A stretch of DNA of 64,000 bases, from NCBI GenBank assembly GCA_036898135.1, contig CM072513.1:35350295-35414294 (forward strand), written 5' to 3'. Origin of the DNA: Oncomelania hupensis. Lineage: Eukaryota > Mollusca > Gastropoda > Littorinimorpha > Pomatiopsidae. Shown here piece after piece: positions 39,445-51,367 of the stretch. Each line of letters begins with the position of its first letter. The stretch's first letter is position 1. The notes under the pieces were generated by a model. It had not been told where the DNA came from. It made no database searches and worked only from the letters and a program-made list of their open reading frames with translations. A program made the translations under genes and the position numbers.

Positions 39445-39520
39445 GAAAGGTAAAAAGCCTAAATTAAAAAGAAAAATATCCATATTGCAGTGGGGAGAAA
39501 AAAAAACATAAAAAAAAAAT

Positions 39521-39600
39521 ATGGCCCGCGTCCGATTCGAACTTGGGTCGTCCTAAACGGGAGGCGAAAGTGTTACCAACTGAGCTATCAATTCTTCGTA
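39521..39600 (-). mobile_element. tRNA-like SINE head
   Basis: The minus strand has ATAGCTCAGTTGGTAACA (A box) and AAGTTCGAATCGG (B box) at normal spacing. Followed by an A/T-rich tail region at 39480-39520. Acceptor-stem pairing is poor. Confidence 0.5.
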
Positions 39601-40169
39601 CAAAAACAAACAATTTTTTGGTCTATCTGGGAAAACATGTTGAAACCTCAATTTGATTTATAATGGAAGCGCGCGGAATGAGGCTATTGCAGTTTGTGGA
39701 CATTTTTTTTAATTTATTTATCTCAGAAACGGTTAAACGTTCGGTAAGGAAATGTCGGCTATAACGATTTCACTGGTTTTGAGCACACATAAGGCCGATC
39801 CGTAGCCCCCAGCACCTGCCCAGATCAGCGTCCATAGGGGACAAACTTTATAGTAGTGGCGAAGAAGGACTTCCGGCTAAGCAATTTATATATATAGAAG
39901 TATCCGCTGACAATCCGGGCCAAAAAAATCCGTGAAAGAACTCGAGTCAAAGTACGACGTGTACCACAATGAGCAGCAAGCAATAAACAAGTAATTCTAG
40001 AAAATTCTCAACAATACGAACATTATTAACATTATACAAAGCTTCTTCTAGCAACAGCGCAAAACTAAATCAAAGGTAAATTCATTGCCTGTTCGCAAAA
40101 CAAAATAATCGGATCTATCGTGCGCGTCTCAATCGTAACAAATACCTGCCCCATTTTAACTTCACTGTA

Positions 40170-42000
40170 GTTTTGCGTGTGTGTGAAAGAGAGAGAGGAG
40201 GGGGCAGGGGGGCTTTCTGAATCTTTCCCAGTTTAAATCCTCTGTAATATTTTAACGGTGTGTGGGTGGGTGGAGAGGGGTGAGGAGGACAGTGGCCAGT
40301 TTAACTCCATCTTATGGTTTAATAGGTGCGTTGGGAGGCTGTTCTGGATCTAGCCCTCTTCAACACCCTTGTAGTGTTCCCTCTTTAACTCCCCTGTAGT
40401 AGGCCTACGTTATGGAAGGGGATATGGGGGGAGGAGGGGACGCTGTATTGGCCCTACCCCAGTTAAACTCTCCTGTTACGTTTGTGTAAGAAAGTCCGCG
40501 GTTGTTTTGGACTTGTCCCAATTTAGCTCCCCTGCTTAGCTTTTGTGTATTTACTGTGCTTGGGGCTGACCTGGACGTGTCCCATTTTAACACCCATGTC
40601 GTGTTTTATAGGGGCTGTAGACCTATCCCAGCTTAACTCTTTATGTTTTATAGGTGCTTGGGGGTATGTTCCCTCATAAGCGAAGCCATGAAGGTTGCTG
40701 AGTCTATGTTTTATAGGTGCTTGGGGGTATGTTCCCTCATAAGCGAAGCCATGAAGGTTGCTGAGCACAGAGAAAGATGGAGTACGCTGGTTAGACGATC
40801 ATCGGTGGTGCCCCAACGATTTTTAAGTTACGGGATAGGATAGGATAAGATAGGATAGGATATGATTGGATAAAGGTATGTTCTGGATTTGTCCCAGTTT
40901 TACTTCCCTGCAGTACAGGTGTATTGTGGTGGCAGTTTTTCTGTCCCTATCCCAGTTTAACTCCCTTTTAGTGTTTTATAGGTGTGTGGGGGAGGCTGTT
41001 GTAAACCTGTCCCATTTTAACTCCACTTTAATGTTCCATGGAGGTGTAGGGAGGATAGGGTGTGTGGGGGTGGGGAGGGGCTGTTGTTGACCTGTTTCAG
41101 TTTAACTCCCTTTCGTCCCAGTTTACTAACCCTTTAATGTTTTATATTCTAAAATTGTCCCAGTTTAACTCCTCAATAATTTTTAATAGAGATGTGTGTG
41201 GGATATTCTCGATCTGTCCCAGTTTATCTCCCCTTAGTTTTGATAGAGGTATAGGTGGAGGGGGAGGGGCTGTTCAGTATCTGCCCCAGTATAACTCCCC
41301 TGTAGTGTTTTATAGTTGTGTGTGTGCGTTGCTTTTTGAAAATGTATCAATTAAACTCCCTTGTAATGTTTTAACGGTGTGGTTGTGGGTGGGTTGGTTG
41401 TTCTGGCCCTGTCCCAGTCTAACTCCCTTGTAGTGCTTTATAGGTGTGTTTGGAGGCTGTTCTGGATCTGGCCCTCTTCAACTCCCCTGTAGTATCCCCT
41501 CTTTAACTTCCCTATATAGTGTGGTTTGGGGGGTGGAGTTGTTCTGGCCCTGGCCCTGTTAAACCCCCGTGTTACGTTTTCTAAAAAAAGTCATGGGCTG
41601 TTCTGGACTTGTCCCAGTTTAAATCCCTTCTTTAGCTTTTGTGTAATTAGTGCAGTGCTTGGGGCTGACCTGGACCTTCCAAGTTTAACTCTCTTGTTGT
41701 GTTTTATAGGGGCTGTGGCCATATCCCAGCTTAACTTTATGTATTGTAGGAGTCTGGGATATGTTATGGACTTGTTCCAGTTTTAATCCCTTGTAGTGCT
41801 TTATAGCTGTATTGGAGAAGAGGGGGGGGGGGAGAGGTTCTGTCCCTGTTCCAGTTAAACTACCCTCTGGCCTGTTTTGGACTAGTCCAAATATAAGTCT
41901 CATGTTGTGTGGAGAAGGGGTTGTTCTGGAACTGTTCTGTATTAACTCCCGAATGACTGTTTATTTTGAGTATAAGCAGATTGGTTATACTGGTGGGGGG
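40170..42000. repeat. ~60-bp degenerate minisatellite
   Basis: At least 20 loose units combine TGTCCCAGTTTAACTCCCCT, GTAGTGTTTTATAGGTGTGT and GGGAGGCTGTTCTGGAC. Unit length varies through indels. The left end fades near 40170 and the right end near 42000. Confidence 0.9.
40643..40874 (+). mobile_element. RTE 3' tip (copy F) inside the minisatellite, with 63-bp duplication
   Basis: GCGAAGCCATGAAGGTTGCT (start of the RTE carboxy-terminal end) through GTTACGGGATAGGATAGGAT. The junction TTTATAGGTGCTTGGGGGTA to TTGCTGAG is duplicated head-to-tail with a 63-bp period (40643 and 40706), so the duplication happened after insertion. Confidence 0.8.
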
Positions 42001-45000
42001 CTGATTTCGAATAGAAGGGGGGCCATTCTTGGTCATAACCAGACTAACTCCAGGGGAGTTAATCTGGGCTGGACTGAAACTACTCCTGGGAGTAAAAGTG
42101 GTAAGGAAGTCATTTCAGCACGTCACACCTTCTTTGGTAGATGTTATTTTTGGCTCAAAAATGTTGGCTAGCTCTTGCTATTAATAGACACAAAAACTAC
42201 AGAATGTATTCATTAAAGAAATAAATATATTTTCGAAGGAGTTTTTTGTTTTGTTTTGTTGTAAGTTTATTTTTTTCTGTGGGGCAACACTCACTGTGAA
42301 TGTTAACAGGATCGGTCGAGGAGCGGGGTGAGGGGGGGGGGAGGGGGGGCGTGGTCAAATTGGGCTCCTTTAAGTAGCTGACGAGTGATGGCGTGAGCTG
42401 GCTGCCAGAAAAGGCCATTCAGTGTTACAAGGGCACACACGTTATAGCGAAGGCTTTCGGGACAAAAGCGTGGGAGGTTGTAAAACTGCAGCCAGAGCTG
42501 GGAAACTACTTTAGACTACCGCCCCGGATGGTCATTTCAATAGCAACAGTAGAAGACTGTAAAGGCGTAGTGCTGTAGGCCTGGTTAAATTACCGCTAGG
42601 CTCTCACGCAATCCTATGCAACAGCTTGTAATAGAACGTTCGTAGTGCAACGTCGTGTCTATACACTCACTTCGTGAGTTTTGGATCCTGCTTGTTCAAA
42701 ACACAAACTGAAAGCGACGAAAATTCAGGAAGAGATAACTGAATCCGTTCCATAGTTTCGTAAATAATGTTGGCAGTTTGAGAGCTGTCCACTAGATGGC
42801 AACATGAGGACAGAAAAAAACCGGTGAAAGAGTATCCGTGGTCAGACGCGCACATGGAGTGGTCCTACACATAAAGTCCTAGACAATAATTATTGTTGTT
42901 CCACTCTAAACCCACGTTAAATAAGCAATAATTTTGTTCCAGGCATAGTCCCAGTCTTATAGTAATCACAATCATATGCATTGCTATAAACAAAAGAGAA
43001 AAGTTATTTGGCCTGTAGCTGACTTGAGAACCATGGTACATAACAAGACCGGTGAATGGCAATCAGTTTTTCTCAAAAGTTTCACAAAAGAGCATGCTTT
43101 CGTGTAATTTATTTCTGACGGACATTCGGTCGCATAGAGTCTATATATTAAAGCTATATTGTAAGCCCCTCCGGTTGGCTTATAAAATATTTAATTTGTA
43201 AAATAATAAATTGGTAAATTTGTAAACCTCTTTGGAATACTAGAAAACCTTTTGTTGTAAATTTATAACTTGATTATTAATTAATAACTAGGTTGCATGT
43301 GCCTATGGTTGTTTTGGTTATACATGTACCTTGGCCTATAAGACCTTGTGTTTTGAGCAGACGACAAGGGAAGCATAGTGACATTGTGTTATTGTGAACT
43401 GTGTTTTTGTTTTTCTAGTAGTGTAAAATTTTGATATCAGAGTCTCCTCTCTGAAAATCCTTACGGGAAGAGAGGGGACTATAAACTGATAAACATAACA
43501 ACAACAAATTTTGATCGTCGAATTGTATCCGAGATTGATTTCTGTGGATGTGTGTGAAGAATAATATTCTTATTTTATCTAGGGATAGTTTTGGTACTGG
43601 ATCTAAATATCGAAACTAAATTTTGTGTGTGCAGTGAAAATGGCATACCAATTGAGAACTATTTTTAACGAATTCTTGGATGTGTTGTGTAGTGAAATTT
43701 GAGTGGTTAATAGATTTGTTCAGAGTTGCTAGGATCGTTTTGTGAAGGAAAATGTGATTGATCGCTAGACTGTGGAAAAGAATTTCCGGTTACCATAGGT
43801 AGTCAAGGTAACCTGATTGAGAATTTTAGCGGGATTCTAGATCTAGACAGTATGTTTAGTTTTCTTATGAAGAATTAATTCTAGCCTTTCTGCTGTCTGT
43901 ATTTTTGTTAGTCTTTTATAGCAAATAGAATTGTAAATGAACTGTAGTGTGGAGGAGAAGTTTTAGATTGGGAATTCCCATTATAAAGAAAAAAAAAACA
44001 GTTGAATGGAAAAATTACACAGAGATTTTTGTTGACAGTTCGGAAAGGTCAGAGAAAATGGTGTTAAATCGGTGCAGCTGTCCGACTCATAGGGAGCGCT
44101 GATCTTAAGCGTTTCGGGTTGCTAAAAAACCGACTCTCGTTTTTCTGCACCGATTATGAATATGTTCGCACAGAATGGGAAATAGGTCGATTAGTTATAC
44201 CTCAAATTGGTCACCACGTTGGTGCTAGGCCGGTTCAAGATGTTTGAGTCTGTGTATTTTCTTTAAGAATTATCAGATTCTACTCCTCGATGGTTCCTAA
44301 TAAAGTATGACCAATAAACTTCTTACCTATGATAATGGTAGACCCTGTTATTTTCCAAAAACCAGTACATTTGGTTAAAATCCGTATACACTAGTGTGAT
44401 TTACTCTGTCATTGATACATGAATGTTAAAACTAATATCTGATTTGCTAGTATAGATCACGTGTTGTGAAACATGGATGCTGATTGGCTGCTTTACCCTT
44501 TTGTTTTGCTTATAAAACAGAGCGAAATGGCTGAAAACGGTTACGCTGCTTACGCTGATAGAGATCGAAGATGATGACAGCTTGAATGTGAAAGTAAAAT
44601 TCGTTGGGTTTGCGCGTCCGTGGACTTAGTTTTTTTTTTCCTTCTTTTCAACGCTGTTTTGAGCCTTTTCGGAACTTTAGAATTACTATAGCCCACTAAG
44701 TCCACGTAAAGAACAAAATTTCTAACTAAATTCTCCTACATTTTATTGTGAAAATATGAATTTCTAAATTCTGACCGTTATTCTCTGAGGTTGTGAATGG
44801 ATTTGAATACTAGAATTTCTGTGTTTCTGTGACTTTACAATATTTTATTTTACTAGTTTTGATCCTCTGTGGTAGGCTGGAATTTATGTTTTGAATCTAC
44901 GTCGTTTCAACGTTTTTGGTTTCCGACGAAATACCCGGAATTTTCTTTCCGTATGTATTTTAACCTAAATAATAATTTTTAGAACGCTAGAAAATATGTA

Positions 45001-45480
45001 ACAACCTGAAATCTGTAATTAATTATTATTTTGTTAAAATTATAGAATGAAATATTTAGCAGAATTTAATTAATACTAATTTTTATATTATGAAATTTCC
45101 TAGAAGTAAATATCTTGTATGTATCAATAGCTATTTTTATTTTACAAGGGAGACAACTGTTAAAAATTGTTCATGACTGTGATGTGAGAAAATCCAGAAA
45201 CCAAACCCCAAAGAAAAGAATAAATTATTTGTTTTATTTCCCCATCATTCTGTGTGTGGTCTCCGTTTTGTATTAAATGTTTTGTGAAGTGTCGTTTAAA
45301 TAAAATGTGTGTTTAGTTAGTATTTCTTTTTCTTTCTAAATACTCTAATTGTTTAGTCTAAGACAAGAATTCTGATTCTTTCTCTACTTGAAGTTTACCA
45401 GTCACTGTGCATTTTCATTTCATGCATCTCAAACACATTTTTATAATTTTTACAAACAGAGTTTAAAATAAAATTTATTA
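42001..45480. other. AT-rich intergenic DNA, no recognised gene
   Basis: It has a G-rich run near 42325-42352 and several short inverted repeats (for example AATCGGTGCAG at 44068 with CTGCACCGATT at 44144, and CGTGGACTTAGT near 44621 with ACTAAGTCCACG near 44696). A promoter-like pair of GATTGGCTG and CTTATAAAACAG is near 44482-44525. I could not define LTR ends or a coding region. Confidence 0.4.
44478..44530 (+). promoter_or_regulatory. Possible CCAAT/TATA promoter (tentative)
   Basis: An inverted CCAAT (GCTGATTGGCTG) lies about 30 bp upstream of CTTATAAAACAGAGCG, followed by an ATG with a very short frame (MAENGYAAYADRDRR). It could be the promoter of an LTR or an unrecognised transcript. 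Confidence 0.25.
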
Positions 45481-45483
45481 TAT

Positions 45484-46770
45484 TCAACACATAACTTTCC
45501 ATAATGAAAGTAAATAAATTTTTCTCTGACAGACCTTTGTTTCCTCAGGTTGTGGCTTTTGGGAAGGCATCCATCCTATTAATATTTCGGGAAACGCAAT
45601 TCTCTCCGCTGTGGGCGGGAGGTGTTGTTTCTTTTTGGGATTGTTGTGGATTTGGGATGCCTCGGCGAGCCTATACCTGTGGAAAGATCGGTTTGTCGGG
45701 GATGGTGTCAGAACTGATATTTTATTAAACCCGGCAACCTCTTGTGAGCCCTTATGAAGCCATTCCTGACAGAACCCTTGCCGTATGGTGTGATCTCTCT
45801 TTGTGGGGTGCGCCGTGGGGTTGGGGGGTGAAAGGGGCTTACAATATAAAAGCAAAAAAGTCAAAGATCTCCAAAATAGTTTCAAACATAGGGACTGATG
45901 CACGGAGCGGACCTAACCACAAAGCCCTAGGTAATAACAGTGGACGCAACTCCAAACGTGTTGTTTAGCTATGATTTGTGTATGCCTAAGGTTTATACCT
46001 CAGATTTCTCATTGTCCAAGTTTATGGGTCCATTCCTGGGTTTAGTTTAAAACTTCTTCTTTTGTTAGCGTCTGTGTCAGTAGAGAGACATGCCAGAGAA
46101 TCCGGTCAGCAGACTTAACTAGATCAGATAAAAACCAACGTCTTCTCAACTGGAAAGGCGATAGATACCGCCTCAAAAAACGCTGAACTTAAGGGGCAAC
46201 CTCCCAACCCCCATTTGCCAGAAAGTTTAGTTTAACCCAGCTAAAAATAGTTAGGTATCTTTAAACCGATACTCAGTCGATCCAAAGAGCTACAGAGACC
46301 CTGTACATCTCTGGTCGATCTCTTGCACTTCAAGATCCAGGGAGACGGCCACAGAGCAAAGTTCTGGTTTTGCCTCGGGTCACAGAAGTCATTTTTCTTC
46401 CTAAACCATTCTCGTTTAAAGCGAAGGTCAAGCTAACCGCTTGTGCTCTCTTTAACGCCCAAATGTCTTTTGTCCAATCTTCTTGTTCTCCGCCGCCTCC
46501 TCCTTCTTATCTTTCTACTCCTCTTCTTTCTCCTCCGCTGCCGCCGTCGCTTCTTCTTTTCATCATCATGGCTTTAAGTACTAGCCATCTGATTGCTGCG
46601 TGGTTGTTTCAGCGGATATTGTAGTGTGTGTGGGATTTTACAATTAGTTGAAGTGGTTAGGCCCTATTTCCCCTCTCATACTGGATGGCGTTGCGCTGTG
46701 GCTTCTTTGCTTTCCCTGAGATAGCGGCCGAATTTTCATCTGTATGGGTGTTTTATTCAAAATCGCAAAT
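45484..46770. other. Intergenic, nothing recognised
   Basis: Several short frames and C/T-rich stretches (46480-46560); no family match. Confidence 0.4.
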
Positions 46771-46778
46771 TTAAAAAT

Positions 46779-46822
<44 letters not shown>

Positions 46823-46823
46823 T

Positions 46824-46874
<51 letters not shown>

Positions 46875-46958
46875 TTCTTCTTCTTCTTCTTCTTCTTCTT
46901 CTTCTTCTTCTTCTTCTTCTTCTTCTTCTTCTTCTTCTTCTTCTTCTTCTTCTTCTTC
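46779..46958. repeat. (ATC)n then (TTC)n microsatellite
   Basis: About 30 ATC triplets switch sharply to about 28 TTC triplets. Confidence 0.95.
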
Positions 46959-47059
46959 ACGCACGTGTAATGTCCTTATAGCAACCAAGAGACACTTTTT
47001 TCTAATGCACATGAGCTACTTAACCACACGACTGATTAAAACCTGTTTAGCCTATGTTG

Positions 47060-47150
47060 GAATCCACCAGGTTCGAACGTGCGCTCTCCTGTGGAATTAA
47101 AAACTAGTCATTTATATCCACTGACCTATGCTCCAAGGCAAAATGATTTG
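47060..47150 (-). mobile_element. tRNA-like SINE head, degenerate
   Basis: The minus strand shows GCATAGGTCAGTGGATATAA and CGTTCGAACCTGG in A-box/B-box order. The intervening part is AT-rich and does not fold as a tRNA. Confidence 0.4.
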
Positions 47151-47400
47151 TAGATTTTAAGTTCATAACTCCCACGGACATGATTCTTCTCGTTCTTTAA
47201 TCCGTAAATCTTCAAAAATCGGAATATATTGAACTTGGAGCTTACTTCGATTTTGTCCAGTGGCATCCAACAACCCTTCCCGCCACATGCCGCGTAGCCG
47301 AGGCTTGAGAGATTCTGCTCCCAAGAGAAAAAGAAAAGGACTAGTCTCAGCTACTCTGTATGTTTCCACTCCCACGTCCTTTGTCCTCTTCCCCCACCCC

Positions 47401-47401
<1 letters not shown>

Positions 47402-47485
<84 letters not shown>
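47402..47485. repeat. (TC)n microsatellite
   Basis: About 41 pure TC dinucleotides. An (ATC)n run follows at 47574-47636. Confidence 0.95.
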
Positions 47486-47486
<1 letters not shown>

Positions 47487-47572
47487 GCCCCCCTACCCCA
47501 ATCCCAGTGTCAATTTTCCCTCTGCCCTTTACTCTCCCTCCATTATGGCCTTGTGCCTTGCAAAATAATGGA

Positions 47573-47635
<63 letters not shown>

Positions 47636-48039
47636 TCTCTCTCTTCTTCCCTCCATATCTCTCCCTCTTTCAACCCTCTCTCACTCTCTCTCCGTATGAC
47701 GTCAGAAGACAGCTTCATGACGTAAACAAAACAACCACCAAAAAAATCCTTGCGCTCGCGAATCAGATAATTTGGAAATCGACGTGGGCCGTGGTAGCAG
47801 TTCCCGACTGTACTGGCCTCCATACCCACTAACCCAAAACTGACAAGATATTTATAGAAAAAAATGGAAGATGGATAGACTCACACGATGGATGAAGCTG
47901 GTACACTGACTGTGTTGAGAGTGTGTACAAAACTGGGCTAAGGTGTTTTTTGTCATAGTTGGAGGAGGCGTCGACGGCGGTGACGATGGCTTGTGGGGTA
48001 ATTTGTTAACGGTGGGGGTGGTGATGATGGTATTGCTGT

Positions 48040-48072
48040 TAATTATGTTGTTGTTGTTGTTGTTGTTGATGC

Positions 48073-48128
<56 letters not shown>
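48040..48128. repeat. (GTT)n/(GAT)n microsatellite
   Basis: A short GTT block grades into about 19 GAT triplets. An (AG)n run of about 85 bp is at 48234-48320. Confidence 0.95.
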
Positions 48129-48234
48129 GTGATGTGTCCGTGATGATACTGGCAATAAACTTGGAACTACGAAGACAGAAAGAAAATCGATTTTCGTTCG
48201 TTACAATTTTAGTTTAACTGTATCTAATATTATT

Positions 48235-48323
<89 letters not shown>

Positions 48324-48576
48324 TAAAGTTAGAGAGAGAAAGAGAGAGAGAGAACGAGAGAGAAAGAGTGAGAAATCGGTGTTTTAAGACGTCGCACAGT
48401 TACCTCTTTTTTTTTCTGGCCGGCCCATTGGGAAAGAGCTGGCGAGGTGTCGGCCGATGCTGGATCTATATGCATCTCGACATTGTGCAATCCCACAAGG
48501 ATCACGTTTATAAGTTTCCGTCCCCTAGTGTCGCCATTTCCTTGTGTCACGGTTTTTGATGTTGGTGACTGGAGAG

Positions 48577-50339
48577 GTTTAAGAAAGCGTTTGACCGAGT
48601 CTGGCATACAGCTCTGTGGGCAACCATGAGAGTGTACAACATCAGCCCTAACATTATTGAAGTCACCAAAAGCTTGTATGACAAGGCTACCAATGCAGTC
48701 CTCCACAACAGCGCCATCGAGAACTAGTTCAGAACAACAATCGGAATGCGTCTAGAATGCCTACTCTTTCCAACACTCTTTAGCATCTTCCTAGAGCGCA
48801 TCATGTCAGATACCCTTGCAGATCACGAAAGCACAACAGCATATGGGATAGAGCAATCTCTAACCCCGTTTTGCGGATGACATTGATGGATTGGCTGGAG
48901 AGGAACAAGAACTTGAACAGCTGGTACAGAGGCTTGACACCACCTCCAGAGCTTATGGAATGGAAATAAGTGCAGAGAAGACCAAAATGATGACCAACAA
49001 CACCAAAGGCATCAACAAGGACATCAAAGTCCAAAGCCAATCCCTCAACTCAGTGCATAGCTTCAAGTATTTAAAAGCCATTGTATCAGACAATGGGTCC
49101 CGACATGAAGTCCTCTCCAGGATCGCACAAACAACTATTTTGCCTGACAAGGTTGAAGCCCATTTGGAAAGACAGGACCATCAGTCTACATTCCAAAGTA
49201 AGGCTGCCGCGCTCCCTTGTTATCTCCATCTTTGTTACGTTGAAACGCGAATGGTAGTACGTCGGAAGCGCGCACGATAGATCTAATCGTTTCGTTTTGC
49301 AAAGTATTCAATAATGGAGTTTATTTACCTTTGATTTGAGTTTGCATTGTTGTTAGGAGAGGCTTTGTATAACGTTGATAATTTTCGTTAGTCGATATTG
49401 TTGTAGAATTTTCTGGATCTGCGTGTTTACTCTCGATAGAAATTTCCCGATACATGTCGAAGCAAGAAGACGTTCCGGAAGGAGAAGAAAATATGTATGA
49501 CGTAAGACAGTAATGACGAAGTTAGAAGCGATTGGTTAAATTGCGTCAAACGAGATTGATCCAGGTTATTCGGGAGTATCAAGAGACTATTTAAGTGCCG
49601 CGCTGTTTCAAAAATAAGAGAAGAGAGATTGTTGTTGATAGTGAAGCTGGAAAGTAAATTTGAAAGTTGTTGAGTTGAGTTGAGAATTGTATGCAGTTGT
49701 TGATGTATGCTGAATAAAAGTGGAAAACTTCATACGTCGACTTTGTGACTTGTATGCTGCTTGAGCAGGCTGCGTGAATAAATGAATCTGAGTTACACCT
49801 TATCAGGAATTCAGCATTGGGGCTGAATCGGATACTGATAAAGAAAAACACCATCATCAAACGGAGTGTAACAATCTTCCTATAAGCTTGCGAAACATGG
49901 AACCTCAATGCAGATCTACAAAGAAGAATACAAAGCATGGAGATGAGGTGCTACAGAAGATTTCTGGGCTTTCCGTATACCCAGCACATCACCAACAACG
50001 AAGCCCGACAGACCATCACACAAGCCAATGGACAACATGATAACATGCTCACAGTGGTGAAGAAACTGAAACTCCGATGGTATGCATATACGGCCACGTC
50101 ACCAGAGCATCAGGCCTTGCAACAACCATCCTGCAAGGCACTTTGCAAGGAGGCAGAAGAAGAGGGAGGCAGAAAAAGAGATGGGATGACAACATTCGAG
50201 AGTGGACTGGTTTGACACTGAACAAAGCCATGATGGTTGCTGAGAACAGAGAAAGATGGAGTACGCTGGTTAAACGATCATCTGTGGTGCCCCAACGACC
50301 TTTGAGTTAGGGGAAAGGATACGATAAGATAGGATAGGA
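48577..50339 (+). mobile_element. RTE-clade LINE copy G, 5'-truncated, split by a solo LTR
   Basis: It starts at the RT motif A region (KKAFDRVWHTALW), with an in-frame TAG soon after (near 48726) and further damage. It resumes with EEQELEQLVQRLDTTSRAYG at 48899 and continues after the LTR with METRCYRRF-like coding and a (GGATA)n-type tail at 50315-50339. The LINE sequence on either side of 49233-49873 joins seamlessly if one ATCTT is removed. Confidence 0.9.
49233..49873 (+). mobile_element. Solo LTR of the Gmr1-like family, 5-bp target duplication
   Basis: 641 bp, TGTTACGTTGAAACG...GAGTGTAACA, aligned with the LTR at 2741-3371. It is flanked by ATCTT at 49228-49232 and 49874-49878. An AATAAA lies in the same relative place (CTGAATAAAAGTGG). 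It arises by LTR-LTR recombination of an element inserted into LINE copy G; orientation is the same as the LINE. Confidence 0.95.
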
Positions 50340-51367
50340 CGGCAGGGAGGAGGGTGAAGAATAAGAAAGGTAAAAGGGTCGGCTTGAGTTAGATCCTGCC
50401 TTCTTTTTGCCAGCGCCTTGAGCAGTTCTTTGAGTAATTAATTTGTTTTTTCATTTTGGATTCCGCGTGTTCTCGCCATTTTATTAGTCCTGACGTTATT
50501 TTCCATATAGCTATATGTGTAACTTTGGCCTCCTTCTCGCAAAGTAGGCCAGCGAGAGCTCGTTAGTCCCCGAAAACTCTGAACCCCAATATGGCTCTGA
50601 TGCACTGAATGGTCTTAAAACTCCCACTCTTGGCAATAACAGTTTTCTCACTTGAAAACAGTTATAAGCTTTGTGAGTTTTTTCCACCACGATTTAGTCC
50701 CAGATTTTCTTGTTTTCTCTCGTAGGCTTACATGTACTATAAACTTGGCTTAAATGAATTCTCAATATGGACCTAGTCGCGTGTGTCGATGCTTCGATCC
50801 TGAGAGTGTGACCGATATTGTGCAAGACTCCGAGTAGGAATCGAGTCTATTTATGCCCCATATCTCGGTTTTAAATTTTCTGGTCTCCTTTGCGTCTCAA
50901 ATTTTTAACGTGTTTTGTACTCTCTGTATGTGGAATTTTTAGTTCATTAAGCTCAGCTAGGGAGCAATTAGAGAACTTTAGATCGATCAGCGAAACTTGA
51001 TTCGTAGTGATCCCTTTCGTTTCCGTTTATGCACTGGAAATCCTTGCGAACCTTGGTTCGTGCCTGCAGTTCTGAAGCGGCAGCGCCTTTAGTCGTAGAC
51101 AAAATTTGTTTGTTTTTATTCATAGGAGGTAAATGCCATCACAACTCTCTAATTTGCGGAGGTTGTTTTCGTGGAAAACGCACGAGTCTTTAGATTTAGT
51201 TCATCACGGGTTAAATTAAAACAGATACTTTTCCCAACGAAAGTTTAATTGAAGTTAAGGATAGAGCAGTGGTAACTTTTCTTCTCCTTTAAAAATAACA
51301 CCACAAATTAGAGAGCTTCTATAAACCAATTTGTGTTAATTGCCTATGCTAGCCTATTAACTTTGCG
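50340..51367. other. Intergenic; SINE A tail fragment near 50375-50450
   Basis: GGCTTGAGTTAGATCCTG and CAGCGCCTTGAGCAG match the family A tail. The rest is unrecognised. Confidence 0.45.

Larger units (their letters stand above)
37577..39445. repeat. AAT-microsatellite locus, duplicate 2, split by RTE copy E
   Basis: It begins ACGTACCACCCCATCCCGAT and ends with GAATAATACAAATAGAAATC, CACCAAGGTTTTAAAA and (AAT)n, as in duplicate 1. The (AAT)n in the middle is interrupted by the LINE at 37671-39210. Confidence 0.8.

Noticed and set aside
46370..46624. Frame with Pro/Ser-rich centre (SPPPPPSYLST...)
   Set aside because: The composition comes from a C/T-rich stretch; there is no recognisable domain.
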